Shown piece after piece: positions 5,242 through 13,147 of a DNA stretch of 13,423 bases (positions are counted from its first letter, which is position 1; each line of letters begins with the position of its first letter). This DNA comes from Paludibacteraceae bacterium. GTDB taxonomy: Bacteria; Bacteroidota; Bacteroidia; Bacteroidales; Paludibacteraceae. Both the position numbers and the translations under genes were made by a program. The notes beneath the pieces are model-generated. The model searched no databases, was not told the DNA's origin, and was given only the letters and a program-made list of their open reading frames with translations. The stretch is from positions 1-13,423 of the forward strand of contig JAFXWI010000036.1 in NCBI GenBank assembly GCA_017542915.1, written 5' to 3'.

Positions 5242-7173
5242 ATGTCGAATCTCAAATCTCATATAGCAAATCACCCTTGGGTTTGTGCTGCTTGTAATCT
5301 TCTGATAGTGATGGCGGCTTATACGCTGTCACGCCTTTTTTTCTTCCTAACGAGTCCGGATCTCTTTCCGAACGTGACGGCCGCTCATCTATGGGAGATG
5401 CTACTTGGCGGTATGCGCTTTGACCTGACGGCTATCCTCTATCTGAGTTCGGTCTATCTGCTTTTGGCATTGTTGCCGCTTCCGATGAAGTGGAGACAAA
5501 ATGGTGTATATCAATCGGTTGCCAAGTGGTTCTTCTTGGTACCCAATTTGATCGGTATTGCCGTCAACTGTGCCGACATGGTGTATGTGCGGTTCACCGA
5601 CCGACGTACCACCATCACCTTCTTCGACGAGTTTCAGAATGACGGAAACCTGCTCTCTGTCTTTTTGCAAGGCGCTGTGCAATACTGGTACGTGACCCTC
5701 TTTGCGTTGCTTCTCATGACAGGAGTGGTGATGCTTTTCCGAAAATCATATTTCTCCATGAACGACTCCCGGATCGCTTCGCGTCCATGGATATACTACC
5801 CCGTTGAAGTGTTGCTTTTTGTGGTGAGCACGTATTTTATTGTGATCGGCATCCGAGGCGGATTCGGCAAATACACCCGTCCCATCACGCTCAGCAACGC
5901 CCTGCAATATACCGACAGACCGCAGGAGACCATGCTCGTTCTCAACACTCCGTTCTGCATTATGCGTTCTTCCGAAGGAAGCACTTATACCGATCCGCAT
6001 TATTTTGCGGAGGACGAAGTAGCGCAGATCATGACTCCTTGGCATGCACAGCCCTCAGAACCCAAGACTCAGAAACTCAATGTCGTCGTCTTCATCTTGG
6101 AGTCGTTTGCGGCGGAACACATCGGTTTTTACAACGAAGGAAGAGGCTACACGCCTTTCTTGGATTCGCTCTTGGCGCAAAGTGTGACGTGGCGTTACTC
6201 TTTCGCTTCCGGTCGCAAGTCGATTGACGCGATGCCTTCGGTACTCTCGTCTATTCCGATGTTGATCAACCCTTATATTGTCACCCCCTATTCCACCAAC
6301 GCCGTCTCGTCTATTGCCGACTGTTTGGGCAACGAAGGCTACACCACAGCTTTCTTCCATGGCGCACCCAACGGCTCAATGGGATTCCAAGCTTATGCCC
6401 GTAGTGCCGGGTTTGACAAGTATTACGGTATGGACGAATACCCGAACGCTAATCGCGATTTTGATGGCACTTGGGCAATCTGGGACGAAGAGTTCCTGCA
6501 GTTCTACGCTCACACGATGAGCACGATGACCGAGCCTTTCATGACGGCTGTCTTCACCGCTTCGAGCCATCATCCCTTCAAAGTGCCCGAACGCTACGAA
6601 GGCGTTTTCCCGCAAGGTTCTCAACCGCTTCATCAGTGTATCGGTTACAGCGATCTCGCTATCCGACGGTTCTTCGAATATGCCGGCACGCAGCCTTGGT
6701 TCGAGAACACGCTGTTTGTCATCACCGCCGATCATACAAACCAACTCTGTACCCCTGCGTACACAAACGCACTCGGTCAATACCGCGTACCGGTGGCATT
6801 CTTCTGTCCGGCTCACCTGCCTGCGGAACAACGAACCGACATCGTCAGCCAGACGGATATTATGCCCTCTGTCTTAGGTTTCACGGGGTACCAAAAGCCC
6901 TATTTCGCCTTCGGCGAGGATGCGCTCACGACCCATAAGCAACACAACTACGCCGTTTGTTACAATAATCCGGTTTTCCAGATCATGAGCGACAGTCTGC
7001 TCATGCAGTTTGACGGCAAAGAGGTGACTTCCCTCTATGCCTACCGAACCGACACGCTGCTCCAACATCCGCTCCCGACCGAACAGGCACCGACCGAGAT
7101 GACCGATTATCTGAAAGCGTATATCCAACAGTATATCCACCGAATGGTGACAAATCAATTGACACATGAGTGA
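5242..7173 (+). CDS. LtaS/MdoB-like membrane phosphoglycerol transferase (sulfatase fold)
   Basis: This 643-residue protein has about five N-terminal membrane helices (roughly 14-36, 57-80, 95-115, 147-167, 183-205) and a large extracytoplasmic alkaline-phosphatase/sulfatase domain. The domain shows a metal-binding start VVVFILESF (E287), the nucleophile region SGRKSIDAMPS (S327), SSHHPF (441-446) and ITADHT (D497, H498). Layout and motifs match the LTA synthase family, whose Gram-positive members polymerise glycerol phosphate and whose proteobacterial members (MdoB/OpgB) decorate periplasmic glucans. In Gram-negative Bacteroidales the substrate is not established; transfer of a phospho-head-group to an envelope lipid or glycan is a reasonable inference. 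The nucleophile appears to be Ser where LtaS has Thr. It overlaps the next gene by 8 bases. Confidence 0.88.
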   Translation: MSNLKSHIANHPWVCAACNLLIVMAAYTLSRLFFFLTSPDLFPNVTAAHLWEMLLGGMRFDLTAILYLSSVYLLLALLPLPMKWRQNGVYQSVAKWFFLVPNLIGIAVNCADMVYVRFTDRRTTITFFDEFQNDGNLLSVFLQGAVQYWYVTLFALLLMTGVVMLFRKSYFSMNDSRIASRPWIYYPVEVLLFVVSTYFIVIGIRGGFGKYTRPITLSNALQYTDRPQETMLVLNTPFCIMRSSEGSTYTDPHYFAEDEVAQIMTPWHAQPSEPKTQKLNVVVFILESFAAEHIGFYNEGRGYTPFLDSLLAQSVTWRYSFASGRKSIDAMPSVLSSIPMLINPYIVTPYSTNAVSSIADCLGNEGYTTAFFHGAPNGSMGFQAYARSAGFDKYYGMDEYPNANRDFDGTWAIWDEEFLQFYAHTMSTMTEPFMTAVFTASSHHPFKVPERYEGVFPQGSQPLHQCIGYSDLAIRRFFEYAGTQPWFENTLFVITADHTNQLCTPAYTNALGQYRVPVAFFCPAHLPAEQRTDIVSQTDIMPSVLGFTGYQKPYFAFGEDALTTHKQHNYAVCYNNPVFQIMSDSLLMQFDGKEVTSLYAYRTDTLLQHPLPTEQAPTEMTDYLKAYIQQYIHRMVTNQLTHE

Positions 7174-7576
7174 AGTTCGCGTAGATAAATACCTCTGGGC
7201 GATGCGTATCTATAAGACGCGTTCCATCGCCGCCGACGCTTGTAAGAACGGACGCGTCTCTATCAACGGCGTGCAACTCAAACCGAGCCGTTCGTTCCAT
7301 GTGGGCGACATCTTCAACGTCCGCAAAGGACCTGTCACGTACACCTATAAGGTACTCCAACTCTCCGAGAACCGCCTCGGTGCCAAATTGGTGCCCGAAT
7401 ACATGCAGGATTGCACAAGCCCTGCGCAACTGGAGATCCTCGAACTCGCGCGCCTTGCCGGAAACGGCGGACGCGACAGAGGCACAGGTCGTCCGACCAA
7501 GAAAGACCGACGAGACATCGAGACCTTCATGAGTGATAATTACTTAGACGACATTGATTTTGATGATGAAGAGTAA
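7166..7576 (+). CDS. S4-domain RNA-binding protein, Hsp15-like
   Basis: This encodes 136 residues. The N-terminal S4 domain (about 3-65) reads VRVDKYLWAMRIYKTRSIAADACKNGRVSINGVQLKPS, the typical S4 signature. The C-terminal part is a basic tail (KDRRDIETF) that ends in acidic residues. E. coli Hsp15 (HslR) has a similar length and layout and binds stalled 50S subunits carrying peptidyl-tRNA. The presence of pth two genes upstream fits a theme of rescuing blocked translation, though this is an inference. The start overlaps the preceding stop by 8 bases (ATG at 7166) and the 3' end overlaps the next gene, so translational coupling is likely. Confidence 0.9.
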   Translation: MSEVRVDKYLWAMRIYKTRSIAADACKNGRVSINGVQLKPSRSFHVGDIFNVRKGPVTYTYKVLQLSENRLGAKLVPEYMQDCTSPAQLEILELARLAGNGGRDRGTGRPTKKDRRDIETFMSDNYLDDIDFDDEE

Positions 7577-8009
7577 AAAAGAAAATATCGCTGAATACAT
7601 CCTCTATCTTTGGCAGATGGAGGACTACTTGCGTGCTTTTCCGCAGAACGCGGACGCGACACCGGAGTTGCATGAACTCAACGAGATGATGCACCGTGAG
7701 GGAATCATGAACGGCGGACATCTGGCTTTGGCAAACAATGCCCTGAACGAACTGGAGGAACTGCACGCGCAGCTCTTGGACGAAGACGCTATGTACCGCG
7801 CCTCTATCATTCGTCTGCAACCCTCGCTCAACCTCCTCAAGGCAAAAACCGACCGTCCCACGATGAGCGATCTTGAAGCCTGCTTCACCCTGCTCTACCA
7901 GATCATGTTGCTCCATCTGCAGAAACGTCCCGTTTCACCCGAGACTGCGTCAGTTCAGCAACAAGCGACCAAAGTACTCCGATTCCTAAGCAATGCCTAC
8001 AAATCGTAA
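7563..8009 (+). CDS. DUF4924-like Bacteroidetes protein of unknown function
   Basis: This 148-residue protein starts MMKSKKENIAEYILYLWQMEDYLRAF. It is mostly helical with no signal peptide or membrane segment, so it is probably cytoplasmic. The N-terminal stretch KENIAEYILYLWQMED resembles the DUF4924 family of Bacteroidetes, about 150-170 residues long, for which no function is known to me. ATG 7563 (or 7566) lies inside the end of the S4 gene, a 14-base overlap in another frame, which suggests coupling to it. A TTG at 7554 is possible but less likely. The assignment comes from remembered family sequence and not from a search. Confidence 0.75.
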   Translation: MMKSKKENIAEYILYLWQMEDYLRAFPQNADATPELHELNEMMHREGIMNGGHLALANNALNELEELHAQLLDEDAMYRASIIRLQPSLNLLKAKTDRPTMSDLEACFTLLYQIMLLHLQKRPVSPETASVQQQATKVLRFLSNAYKS

Positions 8010-8020
8010 ATAAAATTCAA

Positions 8021-8060
8021 TCGTCAATAAATCGTACCTCGTAAATCGTCAAATCGTCAA
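8021..8060 (+). repeat. Imperfect 7-base tandem array before nth
   Basis: Units beginning TCGT recur at 8021, 8032, 8039, 8046 and 8054 with spacing mostly of 7-8 bases. They fill the gap between the DUF4924-like gene and nth. The array is less regular than the others in the window. Confidence 0.5.
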
Positions 8061-8067
8061 TTAAAAT

Positions 8068-8703
8068 ATGACACCTCATCATCGTTTTGCACATATTCTC
8101 AGTTGGTTTGAAGCCAACATGCCGGTAGCGGAGAGTGAGTTAAACTTCACAAATCCCTTCCAGTGCCTTGTGGCGGTGATGCTCTCCGCCCAATGCACCG
8201 ACAAACGGGTGAACATGGTCACCCCTGCCCTCTTTGCGGCGTACCCCACACCCGAAACCTTGGCCGAAGCCACCTCCGATGAGGTCTTCGAATACATCAA
8301 ATCGGTCAGTTATCCCCGTTCCAAAGCCGAACACCTCGTTCAAATGGCACAACGTCTCGTCTCCGCCTTCCAAGGTATCGTGCCCGATAACATCGATGAC
8401 CTTCAGACCCTCCAAGGCGTTGGACGCAAAACGGCGAACGTAGTCTGCGCGGTCATCTGGAATCAACCCACCATGGCGGTGGACACGCATATTTTTCGGG
8501 TCAGCGAACGGCTCGGTCTGACTACCAACAGCAAGAACCCGCTCCAAACAGAGCGTCAGTTGGTCAAATACATCCCTGCCGACATCATTCCCAAAGCCCA
8601 CCACTGGCTCCTTCTGCACGGACGTTACATCTGTCAAGCCCGCAAGCCCAAATGCGAACAATGCGGATTGAGGGAATATTGCAGATTTTTTTCAAAAAAA
8701 TAG
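8068..8703 (+). CDS. nth: Endonuclease III, DNA glycosylase/AP lyase
   Basis: This 211-residue enzyme removes oxidised pyrimidines and cuts the DNA strand at the abasic site, starting base excision repair. The helix-hairpin-helix is LQGVGRKTANVV, with the catalytic lysine K121. The catalytic aspartate is D139 in VDTHIFRVSERL. The four cysteines of the iron-sulfur cluster follow the standard spacing C-X6-C-X2-C-X5-C (C189, C196, C199, C205). Length equals E. coli Nth (211). The start follows an AT-rich repeat array. The stop codon TAG overlaps the stem of a strong terminator, so nth ends this gene cluster. Confidence 0.96.
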   Translation: MTPHHRFAHILSWFEANMPVAESELNFTNPFQCLVAVMLSAQCTDKRVNMVTPALFAAYPTPETLAEATSDEVFEYIKSVSYPRSKAEHLVQMAQRLVSAFQGIVPDNIDDLQTLQGVGRKTANVVCAVIWNQPTMAVDTHIFRVSERLGLTTNSKNPLQTERQLVKYIPADIIPKAHHWLLLHGRYICQARKPKCEQCGLREYCRFFSKK

Positions 8704-8733
8704 CACATCTCTTGCACATGTGCTTTTTTTTTT
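8702..8733 (+). terminator. Intrinsic terminator after nth
   Basis: AGCACAT (8702-8708) pairs with ATGTGCT (8718-8724) around a 9-base loop, followed by an uninterrupted run of T (8724-8733). The stem includes part of the nth stop codon. The loop and T-run lie within the recA promoter region. Confidence 0.88.
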
Positions 8734-8742
8734 GTACCTTTG
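8712..8742 (+). promoter_or_regulatory. recA promoter
   Basis: TTG (8712-8714) lies in the loop of the terminator and TACCTTTG (8735-8742) follows after 20 bases, the Bacteroidetes arrangement. The -7 element and its next base (TACCTTTGC) are identical to those of the promoter at 598-605. I see no clear LexA-type operator nearby. The leader to ATG 8802 is about 50 bases and contains a tandem array. Confidence 0.78.
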
Positions 8743-8754
8743 CAGTCGATATTA

Positions 8755-8780
8755 CGTTTATACGTAATTACATCATTACG
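8755..8780 (+). repeat. 8-base tandem repeat array in the recA leader
   Basis: Three 8-base units (8755-8762, 8763-8770, 8771-8778), the middle one CGTAATTA, are followed by CGAAAA. Unit, period and ending match the arrays at 203-236 and 11488-11505. It lies within the transcribed recA leader, ending 22 bases before the start codon. Confidence 0.65.
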
Positions 8781-8801
8781 AAAATTTAAAACTACAATAT
8801 T

Positions 8802-9842
8802 ATGGCAGAAAAACAAGCACCGAATGCTGACAAACTGAAAGCGCTGCAGGCAGCGATGGCTAAGATTGACAAGAACTACGGCAAAGGCGCCATCATGAAA
8901 CTGGGCGACGAGAATATCGAGAACGTACCCGTGATTCCCACCGGCAGCCTGGGTCTGAACTACGCCCTCGGCGTTGGCGGTTACCCCAAAGGACGTATTA
9001 TCGAGATCTACGGTCCCGAGTCCTCCGGAAAAACGACCCTCGCTATTCACGCGATGGCGGAAGTACAAAAACAAGGCGGCATCGCCGCTATCATCGACGC
9101 CGAGCACGCCTTCGACCGTTTTTACGCAGAGAAGCTCGGTGTGAACATCGCCGAACTGTTGATCTCTCAGCCTGATAGCGGCGAGCAGGCACTGGACATC
9201 GCCGACGAACTCATCCGCTCGGCAGCAGTGGATCTCATCGTCATCGACTCTGTCGCAGCCCTCACCCCGAAAGCGGAGATTGCCGGCGATATGGGCGATA
9301 ACAAAGTGGGACTGCAAGCACGTCTGATGTCGCAGGCGCTGCGTAAGATGACTGCTTCCGTCAACAAAACAGGTACCACCGTCATCTTCATCAACCAGCT
9401 GCGCGAGAAGATCGGCGTCATGTTCGGAAACCCCGAGACAACCACCGGCGGTAACGCCCTCAAGTTCTACGCCTCTGTCCGTCTCGACATCCGCAAAACG
9501 GGTCAGATCAAAGACGGCGAGCAGATCAAGGGTAACCAAGTGCGCGTCAAAGTGGTGAAAAACAAAGTGGCTCCTCCTTTCAAGAAAGCCGAGTTCGACC
9601 TCATGTTTAACGAAGGTATCTCGCGCATCGGTGAGATCTTGGATTTCGCTGTCGCTACCGAGGTCATCAAGAAAAGCGGTTCGTTCTTCTCGTACGGAGA
9701 CACCAAACTTGGTCAAGGACGCGATAAGGTCAAAGAGGTGCTTGCTGACAATCCCGATCTGTGCGAAGAACTCGAAGCTAAGATCAGCGAGCAAGTAAAA
9801 GAAATGGGTCTGGAGAACGTCCTTTCGAAAATTGGAAAATAA
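8802..9842 (+). CDS. recA: Recombinase RecA
   Basis: This 346-residue ATPase forms filaments on single-stranded DNA for homologous pairing and triggers the SOS response. Walker A is GPESSGKT (71-78). The segment [18 protein letters not shown] (from about 97) is the Bacteroidetes form of the catalytic-glutamate region. The DNA-binding loop region is [20 protein letters not shown]. The C-terminal tail is short ([14 protein letters not shown]) and less acidic than in E. coli. The start [29 protein letters not shown] is standard. The 3' end overlaps the FAD oxidoreductase gene by 11 bases. Confidence 0.98.
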   Translation: MAEKQAPNADKLKALQAAMAKIDKNYGKGAIMKLGDENIENVPVIPTGSLGLNYALGVGGYPKGRIIEIYGPESSGKTTLAIHAMAEVQKQGGIAAIIDAEHAFDRFYAEKLGVNIAELLISQPDSGEQALDIADELIRSAAVDLIVIDSVAALTPKAEIAGDMGDNKVGLQARLMSQALRKMTASVNKTGTTVIFINQLREKIGVMFGNPETTTGGNALKFYASVRLDIRKTGQIKDGEQIKGNQVRVKVVKNKVAPPFKKAEFDLMFNEGISRIGEILDFAVATEVIKKSGSFFSYGDTKLGQGRDKVKEVLADNPDLCEELEAKISEQVKEMGLENVLSKIGK

Positions 9843-11469
9843 GCAATACATATTGTCCCCGCGCGAAGCGCACGAAGCGGAGCAGAAATGGCGGGTAGTG
9901 AAACGTTCAGTAGATGCACGGCAGCGAGATTTGCGCGTGCATCTTACTGTTCTTACGGATGATCAAGGCAAACCCATCGCCAAAGATGCGCCGATCCCGC
10001 TCTATGAGCCGCCTGTCTTCCAAGATGTACATCATGCCAAACGGGAGGCTGTCATCATCGGCGCAGGTCCCGCAGGACTCTTTGCTGCCCTCACCCTCAT
10101 CGAACATGGCATCAAACCCATCATTTATGAAAGAGGAAAGGAAGTAAGTGAAAGGAAAAAAGATATCGCATTGCTGAACCGAAACGAGGGGCTGAATCCC
10201 GAGTCGAACTACTGCTTCGGCGAAGGAGGAGCCGGTACGTTCTCCGATGGCAAACTCTTCTCCCGTTCCAAAAAACGCGGAAACATGCAACGCGTCATGG
10301 AGCTCTTCCATTTCTTCGGAGCACCCGACACCGTCCTCTACGAAGCGCATGCGCATATCGGTTCCGACAAACTGCCCACCATCATCAAAAACATCCGCGA
10401 ATGTATCCTCTCCCACGGCGGCGAAATTCATTTTGATACGAAAATTGAGTCCCTTTCAACTTTCAACTTTCAACTTTCAACTACGCCAATCATATTGGCC
10501 ATCGGTCACTCCGCTCACGATACCTATAGGATGTTAGCCGCCGAAGGCGTCGCCCTCGAAACGAAAGGTTTCGCCATGGGCGTTCGTGCCGAGCATCCTC
10601 AATCCCTCATCAACCGCCTCATGTATCATCTGACAAAACCCCACCTAACCTCCCCACAAGGGAGGAACACTCCCCTTGAGGGGGAGAAGGAGGGGGTTAT
10701 CAAATATGTCGGAAACGCAAGTTATAGTCTGGTGACGCAGGTCGATGGACGCGGTGTCTATTCGTTCTGTATGTGTCCGGGCGGACACATCGTTCCGGCG
10801 GGTAGCAGTGAAAACACCTGTGTCGTCAACGGTATGTCCGCGTCCCACCGCAACTCACCTTTCGCCAACTCAGGCATGGTCGTTCAGATCAATCCCGAAG
10901 ACATCCCGGGCAACGATCCCCTCCGCGGACTCGAATACCAAGAATCCCTCGAACGCCTCGCCTACAGCGAAGCTATGAAAGCACAAAATTGGGGTCCCCG
11001 AAAATTTTCAATTTTTGGGGAAAGCGGAGGCAATGGTCGCACCCACCAATTAGCGGAGCGGTTTGGTCATTGCGAACCATTTGCCGAACGCGTCGCTCCA
11101 GCGCAAAGGCTACTCGACTTCGTCGAATCCCGCCCCTCCAAGGATCTGCCGCCTTGCAGCTACCTGCCGGGGATCGTCCCCTCACGCCTCGACCAGTGGT
11201 TACCGCCTCATATCGGCAAACGTCTCCAACAGGGTTTCCGCGACTTTGACAAGAAATATCCGGGTTTCCTTACCAACGAGGCAGTCATCCTCGGTGTCGA
11301 GAGCCGAAGTAGCAGCGCCGTGCGTATCCCTCGTGATCCCGAGACCCTTCAATCTGTCTCCACACCCGGGCTATACCCCTGCGGTGAAGGAGCCGGATAC
11401 GCAGGAGGTATCACCTCTTCCGCACTCGATGGCATCAACGCTGCCCTCAAAATAGCCGACTTGGCATGA
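9832..11469 (+). CDS. FAD-dependent oxidoreductase (COG2509-like) carrying three repeat insertions
   Basis: This is a 545-residue predicted flavoprotein. The FAD-binding dinucleotide fold is at [13 protein letters not shown] (74-86), followed by [14 protein letters not shown], then [21 protein letters not shown] in the middle and [13 protein letters not shown] near the C-terminus. These match the COG2509 family of uncharacterised FAD dehydrogenases. The N-terminal part [19 protein letters not shown] is also typical. The substrate is unknown. The start is probably TTG 9832, overlapping recA by 11 bases; TTG 9853 is an alternative and no ATG fits. The reading frame passes unbroken through a 7-base tandem array (residues about 208-217), a GC-rich palindrome (about 269-289) and the 102-nt element (about 387-420). 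The last separates [10 protein letters not shown] from the conserved APAQRLLDF. Whether the protein is still active is open. Confidence 0.85.
   Translation: MENKQYILSPREAHEAEQKWRVVKRSVDARQRDLRVHLTVLTDDQGKPIAKDAPIPLYEPPVFQDVHHAKREAVIIGAGPAGLFAALTLIEHGIKPIIYERGKEVSERKKDIALLNRNEGLNPESNYCFGEGGAGTFSDGKLFSRSKKRGNMQRVMELFHFFGAPDTVLYEAHAHIGSDKLPTIIKNIRECILSHGGEIHFDTKIESLSTFNFQLSTTPIILAIGHSAHDTYRMLAAEGVALETKGFAMGVRAEHPQSLINRLMYHLTKPHLTSPQGRNTPLEGEKEGVIKYVGNASYSLVTQVDGRGVYSFCMCPGGHIVPAGSSENTCVVNGMSASHRNSPFANSGMVVQINPEDIPGNDPLRGLEYQESLERLAYSEAMKAQNWGPRKFSIFGESGGNGRTHQLAERFGHCEPFAERVAPAQRLLDFVESRPSKDLPPCSYLPGIVPSRLDQWLPPHIGKRLQQGFRDFDKKYPGFLTNEAVILGVESRSSSAVRIPRDPETLQSVSTPGLYPCGEGAGYAGGITSSALDGINAALKIADLA
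10454..10481 (+). repeat. Four perfect copies of TTTCAAC inside the oxidoreductase gene
   Basis: Four exact 7-base units lie at 10454-10460, 10461-10467, 10468-10474 and 10475-10481. They are translated as part of [12 protein letters not shown]. Arrays of this kind lie in the gaps between genes elsewhere in the window. A gain or loss of one unit would shift the reading frame. Confidence 0.85.
10637..10698 (+). repeat. GC-rich double-hairpin palindrome inside the oxidoreductase gene
   Basis: Outer arms AACCCC (10637-10642) and GGGGTT (10693-10698) enclose two hairpins. One is CCTCCC (10649-10654), loop CACAA, GGGAGG (10660-10665). The other is CTCCCC (10670-10675), loop TTGA, then GGGGGAG with one extra G (10680-10686). 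It is translated within the frame ([20 protein letters not shown]). The first hairpin shares stem and loop with the repeat at 3888-3937. Confidence 0.8.
10991..11092 (+). repeat. 102-nt structured element, copy B, in frame inside a gene
   Basis: This copy begins GGGGTCCCCGAAAATT and ends TTGCCGAACGCG. It matches copy A (3703-3804) at 39 of the first 42 bases, all of the last 12 and all 11 of the loop AGCGGAGCGGT (11052-11062). Hairpin 1 is 10996-11006 with 11010-11020. The long stem pairs 11024-11026 with 11089-11091; 11029-11032 with 11082-11085; 11033-11037 with 11076-11080; 11038-11040 with 11072-11074; and 11045-11049 with 11063-11067. The inner stems have a different sequence from copy A but the same pairing. 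It encodes about 34 residues ([13 protein letters not shown] to the AERV before APAQRL) in an otherwise conserved protein. Confidence 0.85.
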
Positions 11470-11487
11470 TTATTGCAACAAGAATTA

Positions 11488-11505
11488 CGTAATACCGTAA
11501 TCCCG
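11488..11505 (+). repeat. Short 8-base tandem array before the GH28 gene
   Basis: Two units, CGTAATAC (11488-11495) and CGTAATCC (11496-11503), are followed by CGAAAA, the same layout as at 203-236 and 8755-8780. It ends 25 bases before the start codon. I see no convincing promoter in this gap (11470-11530). Confidence 0.55.
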
Positions 11506-11530
11506 AAAAAAACTAAAACTCAATAATACA

Positions 11531-13024
11531 ATGAAAAAGATCTTCTTCTCCGCCCTGATGCTGGGCGCAGCGCTCTTCGCAAGCGCGCAAAGTAAGTACG
11601 ACCATTATTACACCAACCTGCCCATCGAGATTGAACGCGTGCAGGAAGTGAAATTCCCGTCTACCTCGGTCAACATCGCCCAATACGGCGCTGTGCCGGA
11701 TGGAAAAACCGATTGTACGGAGGCTTTCAACAAAGCCATCAAAGAGCTTTCCAAACAGGGCGGTGGACACGTCATCGTGCCGCGCGGAGTGTGGAAAACG
11801 GGTCCGATTCAACTTCGCAGTAATATTGATCTCCACCTCAGCAAAGGAGCTACTATCCTTGGCTCTGAGAACAAATTGTTATACGTTCAGAAAAATGACA
11901 GCCTGCGAGACGGTAGCAAGAAATGTCACGCACTCATCTACGGTTCCAAACTCGAGAACGTGGGTATCACCGGTAAGGGTGTGATCGACGGTCAAGGCTT
12001 CATCTGGCGTCCGATCAAAGAGAAGAAACTCAAACGAGGCGGAGCAGGCGAGTTCTGGGACGAAGCGCTCGCTCTCGGTGGTACCATCAAGCCGGATGAC
12101 AAGACTTATAGCCTCTGGTATCCCTTCAACCTCAATCCCGAACTCGGTATTCCCAATATCGCTGCAACGGCTGAGATCCAAGAGAAAATGCGTCCGCACT
12201 TGGTCAACATCACCGACTCCAAGAACGTTGTAGTGGAGGGTGTCACCCTTCGCAACAGTCCGAAGTTCCACTTGGTACCGACGCGTATCCGGAACCTCAT
12301 CATCGAGAATGTCACCATCGATTGTCCGTGGTGGGCGCAGAACGGCGATGCCATGGACCCGGGTAACGTACAAGTAGCCCTCATCGCCGGTTGTCATGTC
12401 AGCGCTGGTGACGATGGTATCTGTATGAAAGGTGGCGTCGGAGACAAAGGTGTAGAAGCTGGTCCGCAACGCGATTTCCTCATCACCAACGATACCGTGT
12501 ACCGCGCACACGGTGGATTTGTCATCGGTTCGGAGTTCTGCGGTGGTATGCAGCGTCTCATCGTCAAAGATTGTATGTTCGATGGTACCGACATCGGTTG
12601 CCGTTTCAAATCGGCTCCGGGTCGTGGAGGATGGTGTGAAGACATCTATTGCTATAATATCACTATGAAAAATATCCGCGAAGCGGCTATCTTCTTTCAA
12701 TCCGGTTACGCAGATCGTTCTGCTGGTGGACGCGGTGCCACCGACAGTGACGACAAGACGAAGTTCTATCCCCATTGGAGCAATTTCACCTTCCGTAACA
12801 TCATCTGTGTGAACCCGCAAACAGCGGTGGACATCACGGGTCTGAAAGGTCTGCCCGTTCATAATCTGCTCTTCGATGGCGTTAGTTTCTACGGCGTCAA
12901 AGAAGGCATCAAGATGGACTACGCAGAGGACATCACTTTCCAGAATTGTACCTTGACCCCTGCCAAAGAGCACACTCTCAAGCACACCAAGAACATCATC
13001 TGGAACGGCAAACCCCTCGAATAA
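11531..13024 (+). CDS. Secreted GH28 pectinase (polygalacturonase family)
   Basis: This 497-residue protein has a signal peptide (MKKIFFSALMLGAALFASA, likely cut before Q20), so it is exported to the periplasm or beyond. The N-terminal VNIAQYGAVPDGKTDCTEAF is the usual entry to a pectinase-type right-handed beta-helix. The GH28 catalytic motifs appear in order: NGD (271-273) for NxD, GDDG (293-296), HGG (327-329) for the GHG histidine, and RFK (358-360) for RxK. GH28 enzymes cut galacturonic-acid linkages in pectin by inversion. Exo- or endo-action and the exact substrate (homogalacturonan or rhamnogalacturonan) cannot be told from sequence alone. No SusC/SusD genes are nearby, so it is not in a visible polysaccharide utilisation locus. 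It suggests a plant-polysaccharide-fed habitat. Confidence 0.93.
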   Translation: MKKIFFSALMLGAALFASAQSKYDHYYTNLPIEIERVQEVKFPSTSVNIAQYGAVPDGKTDCTEAFNKAIKELSKQGGGHVIVPRGVWKTGPIQLRSNIDLHLSKGATILGSENKLLYVQKNDSLRDGSKKCHALIYGSKLENVGITGKGVIDGQGFIWRPIKEKKLKRGGAGEFWDEALALGGTIKPDDKTYSLWYPFNLNPELGIPNIAATAEIQEKMRPHLVNITDSKNVVVEGVTLRNSPKFHLVPTRIRNLIIENVTIDCPWWAQNGDAMDPGNVQVALIAGCHVSAGDDGICMKGGVGDKGVEAGPQRDFLITNDTVYRAHGGFVIGSEFCGGMQRLIVKDCMFDGTDIGCRFKSAPGRGGWCEDIYCYNITMKNIREAAIFFQSGYADRSAGGRGATDSDDKTKFYPHWSNFTFRNIICVNPQTAVDITGLKGLPVHNLLFDGVSFYGVKEGIKMDYAEDITFQNCTLTPAKEHTLKHTKNIIWNGKPLE

Positions 13025-13025
13025 A

Positions 13026-13147
13026 GCATCGTGCATTAATGCACGATCATGAAAAAAATGCCTTCTCCCAAGCACTATAAAACGCCGGACGGACACTGGA
13101 AGAGCGAGATTTCTCTCGCTCTTCCGCATCGTGCATTAATGCTCGAT
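13026..13147 (+). repeat. Two near-identical palindromes spaced 100 bases apart
   Basis: ATCGTGCATTAATGCACGAT (13028-13047) is a perfect 20-base palindrome starting just after the GH28 stop codon. A second copy lies exactly 100 bases further (13128-13147) with one change that breaks the symmetry. The two share 17 identical bases (13026-13042 and 13126-13142). A strong hairpin sits between them. They may be the ends of a small element, protein-binding sites or terminator parts. Confidence 0.75.
13098..13125 (+). terminator. Perfect 12-bp hairpin downstream of the GH28 gene
   Basis: GGAAGAGCGAGA (13098-13109) pairs fully with TCTCGCTCTTCC (13114-13125) around the loop TTTC. No T-run follows on either strand, so it is not a standard intrinsic terminator. 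It may stabilise the mRNA end or be part of the repeat unit that surrounds it. Confidence 0.5.

Noticed and set aside
8743..8801. Search for an SOS (LexA) operator in the recA leader
   Set aside because: The palindromic look of TACGTAATTA comes from the 8-base tandem array shared with unrelated genes, so I do not call it an operator.
8634..9851. Long minus-strand frame (405 codons) opposite recA
   Set aside because: It lies fully opposite recA and the nth end and has no family motifs. Biased codon use in recA leaves few stops in this frame.
11879..13129. Long minus-strand frame (416 codons) opposite the GH28 gene
   Set aside because: It mirrors a clear secreted pectinase with all catalytic motifs; the antisense translation shows no domain features.
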